This document shows, in pieces, positions 49,423 through 55,314 of a stretch of DNA of 55,314 bases (its first letter is position 1; the number at the start of each line of letters is the position of its first letter). Location: assembly GCF_000414115.1 (NCBI RefSeq), contig NZ_AOPZ01000355.1, positions 1 to 55,314 on the forward strand, in the 5' to 3' direction. The translations under genes and the position numbers were made by a program. A model generated the notes under the pieces. The model was not told the DNA's origin. It saw only the letters and a list, made by a program, of their open reading frames with translations, and searched no databases. This stretch comes from Streptomyces aurantiacus JA 4570. GTDB taxonomy: Bacteria; Actinomycetota; Actinomycetes; Streptomycetales; Streptomycetaceae.

Positions 49423-51639
49423 TCACGGAGCGGCGAGCTCCCGCAGCCACGCGGGCCGCACCACCTCCATGCCGAGCCCGGCGGGTGCCGGCAGCGGGCC
49501 GTGGGACAGGTCCTCCTGGCGGTAGCGGCGGCAGTCGCGGTGCCAGATGTAGATGCCGGCCATCCAGTGCTTCAGCTCCTCCACATAGCCGTCGAGGACG
49601 TCCCGCGCCTCCTGGTCGAGCCTGAACTCGTCGTACAGGGCGGGCAGTTCGTTCGCGACTACGTGCTCGAACTGGTGCATGCGGGACCTCATCAGGTCGT
49701 CGATGATGCCGAGCGCCGTCGGATAGTCGCAGTCGAAGAAGTTCTGCACGACGAGGATCGCGTTGTGCACCTCGCCCTCGTACTCGATCTCCTTCTGGTA
49801 CGAGAAGACGTCGTTCATGAGCATCGAGTAGTCGGCGGCGGAGTTCTCCAGATTCTGCAGGGGGCCGGTCGCGTAGATCTCCTGCGGCACCCGCTTGCCG
49901 TGCCCGAAACGGCTCAGGCTCATCGTGAAGTGCGCGCCGAAGGTGTGGCGGCGCATCTCGATGTAGTCGACGGGCTCCGGGACGCGGTTCAGCGCCTGGT
50001 TGGCGAGCTCCCACAGCCAGCTGTCGGTCATGTCGACCAGCGTCCGGCGCAGCGAGGCGCGGCCCTCGTCGTCCATCGGTCCCGCCGTGCGCGCCCACAG
50101 GTCGGCGAGGCCGCGCTCCATGGCGTTGACGGGCGGGGGAGTGGGGGAGCAGTCCAGCGGCATGAAGAGCCGGAGGCGGTCGGTGCACACCTTCGCGCCG
50201 AGCAGGTCGCGGGGCCTGCCGAACACCACCGGGTAGTAGTCGTCCCCGTACGTCCCCCAGGTCAGCCAGCACGAGCCGATGTCCAGTTGCTCCGGCGTCG
50301 CGTCCGGGTGCAGGCCCGCGGCGCACAGCGGGAAGTCGTACCCGGCGAGCTTGCGGGCGTCCCAGATGTGCGAGGTGGGCACGCCCGGCTGGGGCTCCAG
50401 CATGCCCATGCGGCCGGCCCAGTCGACGACCTCGCGCCGCGAGTGGTCGACGTGCGGGGAGATCGTGGTGGTGTACGGCAGATAGAAGTCGGGGATCCGG
50501 GACGGGCCGACGCGCTGGTGGGGCACGTGCGTGAAGCGGCGCGCGCGTGGGGCACCGGTCGCGGCGATCAGTTCCTTGATGCCCGCGGCCGACGTGCCGA
50601 TGCCGGTGGGGCCCGCGAGGGGCGAGACGCGGTCGGTGGCGCCCTCGTTCATGTACCGGCTGGACCGCATGTGCCACTCGTGGCCGCCCGACTGCCAGTC
50701 CTGGAGCCCCTTGGCGTAGGCCAGGACTTCGGCGCACCGGGCGGGCGGCAGCGCCGTCTCCGCGAACAGCGGCTCCAGTTCGCCGAAGAACGTGTCCTCG
50801 AACTGCTGCATCCGCGACGTCAGCAGGTCGTTCACGGAGTCGGCGGCCTCCTGGGTCGAGCAGCCCAGGAAGGTCTCCAGGACCAGGACGCCGTTGCTCA
50901 GCTCGCCCTCGTCCTCGACCTCGCGCTGGTAGGAGAACAGGTCGTTGCGCAGGTGCACGGCGTCGGCGAAGGTGTCGCGCAGCACGCGAAGTGGGCGGGA
51001 CCCGGCCACTTCGGCCGGTACCTCCGCGCCCGTCGCGTACTCGACGAGCCCCGCGGACCAGGGGGCGCCGCCCACCTTGCGGCGCATCTCGATGTACTCG
51101 ACGGGGTTCGCGACGCGGTGCGCGTTGATGTTGGACAGCTCCCACAGCGACTCGTTGAGGAGGTTGCGGGTGCTCTCCGCGAAGCGGGCGCGCCACTCCA
51201 TGGACATGCTGGGCACCGTGCGCGCCCACAGGTCGGCGAGGCCCGCCTCCACCGGGTTGGTGGCCTCCGGCATCGGCGTCGCGAGGTCCATCGGCATGAA
51301 CGCGGGCAGCCGGTCGAGATACGCCTTGCCGCCCTCGCGGTCCTGGGTGCGCTTGAACAGCTCCAGGAAGTGGTCGTCGAAGAAGAACACCCACACGTAC
51401 CAGTCGGTGACCAGCGACAGCGCGGGGCCGTCGCAGTCCGGGTGGGTGTACGCGCACAGCAGCGCGTAGTCGTGCGCGTCCAGGTCGGCGGTGTCCCAGA
51501 CCCCGGAGCCCTCCAGCATCCCCATGTCCCGCGCCCACTGCCGGGAGTGCGAACGCGCCTCCTCCGTATGGGGGTTGAGGCGCGCCGGATGCACCATGTA
51601 GAAGCTCGGCAGTTCGAAGGGGCGTGACGACTGCGGCAT
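49423..51639 (-). CDS. geoA: Geosmin synthase (bifunctional germacradienol/geosmin synthase)
   Basis: 738 residues, two terpene cyclase domains. The N-terminal domain has the Mg-binding DDHFLE (Asp88-Glu93) and the NSE triad NDLFSYQRE (Asn232-Glu240), and turns farnesyl diphosphate into germacradienol. The C-terminal domain begins near residue 375 (RVGPSRIPDFYLPYTTTISPHVDHSRREV) and has the altered DDYYPVVF and NDVFSYQKE motifs. It converts germacradienol to geosmin. N-terminus FELPSFYMVHPARLNPH is typical. ATG 51639 has AGGAGAGAG seven bases upstream. Length and motifs match the Streptomyces enzyme, so the strain should make geosmin. It stands as a single gene with a terminator hairpin downstream. 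Confidence 0.97.
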   Translation of the reverse strand: MPQSSRPFELPSFYMVHPARLNPHTEEARSHSRQWARDMGMLEGSGVWDTADLDAHDYALLCAYTHPDCDGPALSLVTDWYVWVFFFDDHFLELFKRTQDREGGKAYLDRLPAFMPMDLATPMPEATNPVEAGLADLWARTVPSMSMEWRARFAESTRNLLNESLWELSNINAHRVANPVEYIEMRRKVGGAPWSAGLVEYATGAEVPAEVAGSRPLRVLRDTFADAVHLRNDLFSYQREVEDEGELSNGVLVLETFLGCSTQEAADSVNDLLTSRMQQFEDTFFGELEPLFAETALPPARCAEVLAYAKGLQDWQSGGHEWHMRSSRYMNEGATDRVSPLAGPTGIGTSAAGIKELIAATGAPRARRFTHVPHQRVGPSRIPDFYLPYTTTISPHVDHSRREVVDWAGRMGMLEPQPGVPTSHIWDARKLAGYDFPLCAAGLHPDATPEQLDIGSCWLTWGTYGDDYYPVVFGRPRDLLGAKVCTDRLRLFMPLDCSPTPPPVNAMERGLADLWARTAGPMDDEGRASLRRTLVDMTDSWLWELANQALNRVPEPVDYIEMRRHTFGAHFTMSLSRFGHGKRVPQEIYATGPLQNLENSAADYSMLMNDVFSYQKEIEYEGEVHNAILVVQNFFDCDYPTALGIIDDLMRSRMHQFEHVVANELPALYDEFRLDQEARDVLDGYVEELKHWMAGIYIWHRDCRRYRQEDLSHGPLPAPAGLGMEVVRPAWLRELAAP

Positions 51640-51765
51640 ACGGGGCTCTCTCCTCGCGGGCGGCGTACGGGCAGCCGAGCACTACCCGTGGTGCGCCGTC
51701 CGATGCCGGGTGCCGCCCGGGGTCACACCATCGCGTGATGGGCCGGGTCGAAAACGGCCCGGGGG

Positions 51766-52341
51766 TCAAACACCCGTGCGGGAGCGGGAGTTGAGGGTGC
51801 GGCGGCGCGAGGGTGGCGGGTGCGGTGCGCTGGACGGGCCGTCGGTCGACGGGGCCGGAGGCGACGGTGTGTCCGGCGGTGACGGTGTGTCCGGCGGTGA
51901 CGGTGCGTGCTGTGGTGACGGTGCGTGCTGTGAGCCCGGCGTGTCCTCGGGCCCGGCCGCCGCCGCGCGGATCGCCGCCACCCGGCGCGGGAGCCGCTCC
52001 CGAAGTCCGGTCAGCCGCGCGATCTCGGCGTCGAGCTGGTCGATGCGCTGCTCGGCGACGCCCGGATCGAGGCCGCACCTCCTGCGGATCGCGTCCCCGG
52101 ACCGCGGCAGACCGTCGTCGTCCAGGAGATCCAGGCCCGCCGCGCAGGAGCGGATGTCCTCGACGGTCAGGCCGAGCGCGAGCAGTTGCCGGATGACGCG
52201 GACGCGCGACACGTCCCCCGGCTCGTACTCGCGCTGCCCGGTCGGGCTGCGGCGCGGCGGCGGCAGCAGCCCGCGCTCCTCGTAGAAACGCAGCGCGCGG
52301 GGCGTCGTCCCCGCGGCGGCGGCCGCGTCACCGATGCGCAT
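51766..52341 (-). CDS. MerR family transcriptional regulator
   Basis: 191 residues. The winged HTH reads MRIGDAAAAAGTTPRALRFYEERGLLPPPRRSPTGQREY, followed by VRVIRQLLALGLTVEDIRSC and a dimerisation helix to ~residue 125. The two-cysteine metal or SoxR iron-sulfur pattern is not evident, so the signal is unknown. The C-terminal ~60 residues are a Pro/Ser-rich tail with QHAPSP and PDTPSP repeats coded by 18-bp units. It follows the MDR gene on the same strand by 114 bp. A promoter with a 19-bp spacer and a perfect palindrome lies before the MDR gene, so it probably controls that operon and itself. Confidence 0.85.
   Translation of the reverse strand: MRIGDAAAAAGTTPRALRFYEERGLLPPPRRSPTGQREYEPGDVSRVRVIRQLLALGLTVEDIRSCAAGLDLLDDDGLPRSGDAIRRRCGLDPGVAEQRIDQLDAEIARLTGLRERLPRRVAAIRAAAAGPEDTPGSQHAPSPQHAPSPPDTPSPPDTPSPPAPSTDGPSSAPHPPPSRRRTLNSRSRTGV
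51863..51934 (-). repeat. 18-bp tandem repeat, four copies, in the MerR tail
   Basis: Units at 51863-51880, 51881-51898, 51899-51916 and 51917-51934. The first two are identical and the last two nearly so. The repeat is in frame. Confidence 0.9.
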
Positions 52342-52455
52342 GCCTGATCCCTCCAGTCCTCCGGGTCCCCTGGCGACCGTGCCCGCGCCGCCGTTGTCCG
52401 TGCCGCGCGACGCCTCGCCCTCTACCGCGCGACGCCTCGCCCCTGTCGGTGGCGG

Positions 52456-53505
52456 CTAGAGCTCCACGACCACCGTCCCCAGGTGCCGCCCCCGCATCAC
52501 TTCCTCCAACGCGCGCGGGGCCGCGTCCATGCCCGCCACCCGCTCGTGCGGGAAGACGACCTTCCCGGAGCGCAGCCAGCCCCCGAACCGCTCGTCCCAC
52601 TCCGCCTGCGCGCGCGGGTCCTCGGGTGTGCGGGTGCCGCGCAGCGTGACCCCCTTGAGGATCAGGGCGAACGAGTCGATCTCCACCGGCGCCGTGGTGC
52701 CGCCGAGTTCCGGGTCGAGCTGGCCCGACAACGCGCCCACCAGGGCGAACCGCGCACCGGCGCGGGCTGCGCCCAGGGCCGCGCGCAACTGGTCGCCGCC
52801 CACGTTGTCGAAGACCACGTCGAGGCCGTCGGGCGCGGCCTTCGCGAGCTGTTCGGCCAGCGGCCCCGCTCCTCGTACGACCACCGCGTCGTACCCGAGC
52901 TCGGCCGTCATCCGCTCGGCCTTCCAGGCGGAGCCGGTGCTGCCGACGACGCGCCCCGCGCCGAGCTGCCGCGCGATCTGCCCGGCCAGGGAGCCGAGGG
53001 AACCAGCCCCGCCCGACACGAACACCGTGTCGCCGGTGCGCACTTCGGCGGTCCGGGTCAGCGCGTGGTACGCCGTCCAGCCGGCCGCGAGGTGGGCGAC
53101 GGGATCGGGGAGCACCTCGCCCAGCGCCCGGCAGGCGGCGGCGGGAACGGCCGCGTACTCGCGCCAGCCGAGCCAGTGGGACACCGTTTCGCCGACGCGT
53201 GGGCCGTCGTCACCGGCCGCGGCGACGACCTCGCCGACCGCCGCGCCGAACAGCGGGTCACCGACGCCGAGCGGCGGGAACGGGGCGCCCTCGACCCCGC
53301 CGCCCATCAGCGTCCGCAGGGCCGCGAAGACATGGAAGAACCGGTTGCGTACAAGGACTTCGCCCGGCCCGGGGACGGGCGCGGGCGTCTCGACGACCGT
53401 GAAGTCGGCGGCCGTCGGCAGCCCTTGGGGGACGGCGGCGAGGCGGACCTCACGGGAGACGCGGGGGAGTTCGGCGGGTGTGGCGGAAGGCGCGGAAGAG
53501 GACAT
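52456..53505 (-). CDS. NADP-dependent MDR oxidoreductase (enoyl/prostaglandin reductase-like)
   Basis: 349 residues without zinc ligands. TVVETPAPVPGPGEVLVRNRFFHV is the MDR N-terminus and LAAGWTAYHALTRTAEVRTGDTVFVSGGAGSLGSLAGQIA the cofactor loop (SGGAGSLGS). VVGSTGSAWKAER carries the Lys/Arg pair expected for NADP. DGLDVVFDNVGGDQL and FALVGALSGQ are typical of the leukotriene-B4 12-hydroxydehydrogenase/curcumin reductase group. ATG 53505 is chosen because GAGGAG lies five to ten bases upstream; a GTG directly before it would leave too little room. It heads a two-gene unit with the MerR regulator. It likely reduces reactive enones or quinones, a common MerR target. Confidence 0.85.
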   Translation of the reverse strand: MSSSAPSATPAELPRVSREVRLAAVPQGLPTAADFTVVETPAPVPGPGEVLVRNRFFHVFAALRTLMGGGVEGAPFPPLGVGDPLFGAAVGEVVAAAGDDGPRVGETVSHWLGWREYAAVPAAACRALGEVLPDPVAHLAAGWTAYHALTRTAEVRTGDTVFVSGGAGSLGSLAGQIARQLGAGRVVGSTGSAWKAERMTAELGYDAVVVRGAGPLAEQLAKAAPDGLDVVFDNVGGDQLRAALGAARAGARFALVGALSGQLDPELGGTTAPVEIDSFALILKGVTLRGTRTPEDPRAQAEWDERFGGWLRSGKVVFPHERVAGMDAAPRALEEVMRGRHLGTVVVEL

Positions 53506-53568
53506 CACGGCTCCTCGGTGTGCGAGCGGCCCGGGCCGCTCGCTGTGTGGGCTGCGAAGACGCCGCGA

Positions 53569-53599
53569 AGCTAACTCTTGACGCGCGCGTCAAGGGCAA
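53569..53599 (-). promoter_or_regulatory. MerR-type promoter with 19-bp spacer and perfect palindrome
   Basis: On the minus strand TTGCCC (53594-53599), 19 bp and TTAGCT (53569-53574). The spacer holds the 18-bp perfect palindrome CTTGACGCGCGCGTCAAG (53577-53594). A 19-bp spacer around a dyad is the hallmark of MerR-activated promoters. Confidence 0.75.
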
Positions 53600-53668
53600 G
53601 CGCGGGAGTGACCAAGCGAGAGCTAAAGGTGTTGTGTCCGGCGCCCGCGCGGGCGAAGGTGATCTCTC

Positions 53669-54967
53669 GTGACCGAACACACGACCGCCGCCACCGAGCG
53701 CGGCACCCCGCGCGGAGACGCCCCGAGGGCCGGCCTGAGCCGCGGCATGGTGCTGCTCCTCGCCGTCGCCTGCGGGGTCGCCGTGGGCAACATCTACTTC
53801 CCGCAGGCCGTCAGCCCGCTCGTCGCGTCCGGCCTCGACGTGTCCGGCGACACGGCGGCCCTCGTGGTGACCGCCGCCCAGTTCGGCTACGCGGTCGGCA
53901 TCTTCTTCCTGGTGCCCCTCGGCGACCGCGTCCCGCACCGGGTGCTCATCGCCGTCCTGTTCGCCGTCACCGGAGCGGGGCTGCTCGCCGCGAGCGCCGC
54001 GCCCGCGCTGCCGCCGCTGCTCGGCGCGAGCGCCCTGGTGGGGATCACGACGGTCGTGGCCCCGATCGTCGCGCCCATGGCCGCCGGGCTCGTCCCCGCG
54101 GAACGGCGCGGCGCCGTCACCGGCACGCTCCTGAGCGGCTCCATCGGCGGCATGCTGCTGTCGCGCGCGTTCGGCGGCGCCCTCGGCGAGTGGCTCGGCT
54201 GGCGGGCCCCGTACGTGGTGACGGCGGTGGTGGCGCTCGTGATCGCGGGAGTCCTCGCGCGCACGCTGCCGCAGACCGTCCCCACGTCGCGCCAGCGCTA
54301 CCCCGCGCTCCTCGGCGCATCGCTGCGTCTGCTGCGTACGGAGCCACTGCTGCGCCTGTCGTGCTTCTACCAGGCGGCGGTCTTCGCCGGGTTCCAGGCC
54401 GTGTGGACCGGGGTGGCCCTGTTCCTGACCGGCGACACCTACGGCCTGGGCGCGTCCGCCGTCGGCGCCCTGGCCCTGGTGAACGCGGGCACCATGCTGG
54501 CGACGCCGTTCGCGGGCCGCCAGATCGACCGGCGCGGCCCGGACGCCGTGAACGCCGTCTGCGCGGGCGCGGTCGTCGCCTCGGCGGGCGTCCTCGCCCT
54601 CGGCGGACTCGGCGGGGCGATCGGGCTCACGGCGCTGGCCCTCGGGACGCTGCTCCTGGACGTGGCCATGCAGTCCGGGATGGTCGCCAACCAGGTGCGG
54701 ATCTTCGCCCTCAGCGGCGAGGCGCGCAGCCGCCTCAACACGGCCTACATGACATGCGCCTTCATCGGCGGCGCGGCGGGCTCGTCCCTCGGCGCGCTGG
54801 CGTACGCGACGCTGGGCTGGGCGGGCGTCTGCGCGCTGGTGGCGGTGCTGGGGGCGGTGACGGTGCCGGTGGCGGCGCGGCGGGCCCGGCTGCGGGGCGT
54901 CCAGGAGCGGGTGGCGGCGCGGCGGGCCCGGCTGCGGGGCGTCCAGGAGCGTTGCGCTTCTGACTGA
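53669..54967 (+). CDS. MFS transporter, drug-efflux type
   Basis: 432 residues, about 12 membrane helices. GNIYFPQAVSPLVASGLDVS is the first loop. GYAVGIFFLVPLGDRVPHRVL is the motif A region (GDRxPHR), followed by AERRGAVTGTLLSGSIGG and AGRQIDRRGPDAV. The GNIYFPQ opening is shared by MFS exporters of the DHA1 group. GTG 53669 has AAGGTGA seven bases upstream. It diverges from the MDR-MerR unit, with the palindromic operator between. The last 30 residues contain a 14-residue duplication (VAARRARLRGVQER twice) from a 42-bp tandem repeat. The stop codon lies inside a terminator hairpin. Substrate unknown. Confidence 0.85.
   Translation: MTEHTTAATERGTPRGDAPRAGLSRGMVLLLAVACGVAVGNIYFPQAVSPLVASGLDVSGDTAALVVTAAQFGYAVGIFFLVPLGDRVPHRVLIAVLFAVTGAGLLAASAAPALPPLLGASALVGITTVVAPIVAPMAAGLVPAERRGAVTGTLLSGSIGGMLLSRAFGGALGEWLGWRAPYVVTAVVALVIAGVLARTLPQTVPTSRQRYPALLGASLRLLRTEPLLRLSCFYQAAVFAGFQAVWTGVALFLTGDTYGLGASAVGALALVNAGTMLATPFAGRQIDRRGPDAVNAVCAGAVVASAGVLALGGLGGAIGLTALALGTLLLDVAMQSGMVANQVRIFALSGEARSRLNTAYMTCAFIGGAAGSSLGALAYATLGWAGVCALVAVLGAVTVPVAARRARLRGVQERVAARRARLRGVQERCASD
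54869..54952 (+). repeat. 42-bp tandem duplication at the 3' end of the MFS gene
   Basis: Two identical copies at 54869-54910 and 54911-54952 (last base differs). The repeat is in frame and adds 14 residues to the cytoplasmic tail. Confidence 0.93.
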
Positions 54968-54987
54968 TGAGACAGTCAGAAGCGCAA
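54952..54987 (+). terminator. Terminator hairpin that includes the MFS stop codon
   Basis: A perfect 15-bp stem (54952-54966 with 54973-54987) and six-base loop. The TGA stop (54965-54967) lies at the top of the stem. Confidence 0.8.
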
Positions 54988-55042
54988 TTACAGGAATCAG
55001 GCGGCGTGAAGCCGAATGATTGGAGGCTTCCTGGGTCGTGCG

Positions 55043-55071
55043 TTGTGCTGAGCTCAACGCGCGGGTACGGT
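55043..55071 (+). promoter_or_regulatory. Promoter of the HTH regulator gene, leaderless type
   Basis: TTGTGC (55043-55048), a 17-bp spacer and TACGGT (55066-55071) lie seven bases before the ATG at 55079, so transcription would start at or very near the start codon. Confidence 0.65.
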
Positions 55072-55078
55072 GTCGGGC

Positions 55079-55314
55079 ATGGAGCAAGACCCCGAGGTCC
55101 CCGCCCGAGTCCGGGAGGTCATCGCCGCCGCGGGCGTGACCCAGCGTGAGTTCGCCCGGCGGATCGTCATGGACCCGTCGAAGCTCTCCCGTTCCCTCGG
55201 CGGCACCCGGCGCTTCACCGCCGCGGAGCTGGCCCGCATCGCGGACACCGCGGACGTCGACGCCGCCTGGCTGCTCGGCACCCGCGGCGCGGGAGACCCG
55301 GCGCCGCCGCGGCC
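55079..55314 (+). CDS. XRE-family helix-turn-helix regulator, 3' end beyond window
   Basis: The first 78 residues are visible and the frame is open to the window edge. An XRE-type HTH spans about residues 10-65: VREVIAAAGVTQREFARRI (helices 1-2), VMDPSKLSRSLGGTRRF (recognition helix) and AELARIADTADVDAAWLLG. Proteins with this start often continue into a ligand or ImmA/IrrE peptidase domain; that cannot be seen. No ribosome site is present, in line with a leaderless transcript. Confidence 0.8.
   Translation, partial: MEQDPEVPARVREVIAAAGVTQREFARRIVMDPSKLSRSLGGTRRFTAAELARIADTADVDAAWLLGTRGAGDPAPPR

Noticed and set aside
51766..52341. SoxR or a mercury-type MerR
   Set aside because: The cysteine patterns of SoxR iron-sulfur or metal-binding MerR proteins are not seen.
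1..55314. Insertion sequences or prophage genes
   Set aside because: No transposase, integrase or phage structural motifs are seen in any frame supported as coding.

Overview
The window looks like a chromosomal segment of a Streptomyces. It is very GC-rich with G/C-biased third codon positions, and it carries a full two-domain geosmin synthase, a tRNA-Leu(GAG), Tat-type and DUF2254 proteins, NACHT/STAND ATPases of actinomycete type, GTG starts, several promoters with TANNNT -10 boxes a few bases from the start codon, and two rare TTA (bldA-type) codons. All functions below are read from the translated sequence and motif memory; no database search was run.

Region by region. 1-7.3 kb (+): an actinobacterial ebo metabolite-traffic operon. 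It holds the end of a UbiA-like EboC with a frameshift, a TIM-barrel isomerase, EboA, EboB (TatD-like), EboE and EboF (alkaline-phosphatase superfamily), joined by short overlaps, then a Tat-exported TIM-barrel protein and a strong bidirectional terminator. 7.4-17.7 kb: an oxalate-catabolism regulon. On the minus strand lie a ThDP decarboxylase (probable oxalyl-CoA decarboxylase), formyl-CoA transferase, an ADP-forming acyl-CoA synthetase and two tandem OFA-family oxalate/formate exchangers. Divergently lies a sucCD pair, and an inverted-repeat operator sits between the two arms. 17.9-20.8 kb: an aldehyde dehydrogenase and a DUF2254 membrane protein. 21 kb: tRNA-Leu with terminator. 21.1-22.7 kb: a family 3 glycoside hydrolase (NagZ type) whose promoter carries two DasR-like dyads 21 bp apart. 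23.2-32.2 kb: a compact, unassigned biosynthetic locus (MDR dehydrogenase, Gfo/Idh/MocA oxidoreductase, PhyH oxygenase, EhpF/LuxE-like acid-activating enzyme, LuxC-like acyl reductase, a hydrolase-DegT aminotransferase fusion, radical SAM enzyme). Its logic suggests carboxylate to aldehyde to amine conversion.

32.4-39.8 kb (-): an extracytoplasmic ligand-binding receptor paired with a P-loop NTPase, followed upstream by a NACHT-LRR protein, a possible sensing or defence module. 40-43.4 kb (+): metallophosphoesterase, a frameshifted SDR and D-galactonate dehydratase. 43.5-49.3 kb: an orphan cytochrome bc1 cytochrome b, a STAND/TPR ATPase with an N-terminal RHIM-like motif, and a GT-B-like protein containing a 7-bp microsatellite. 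49.4-55.3 kb: geosmin synthase, a MerR regulator with its MDR oxidoreductase target and a 19-bp-spacer promoter, a drug-efflux-type MFS protein, and the start of an HTH regulator.

A feature that runs through the window is an abundance of short perfect tandem duplications. Three genes (eboC, the DegT fusion, the SDR) are each put out of frame by one duplication of a length not divisible by three (23, 8 and 10 bp). Others are in-frame protein repeats or lie in intergenic DNA. Whether this is biology or a sequencing/assembly effect is the first thing to settle.
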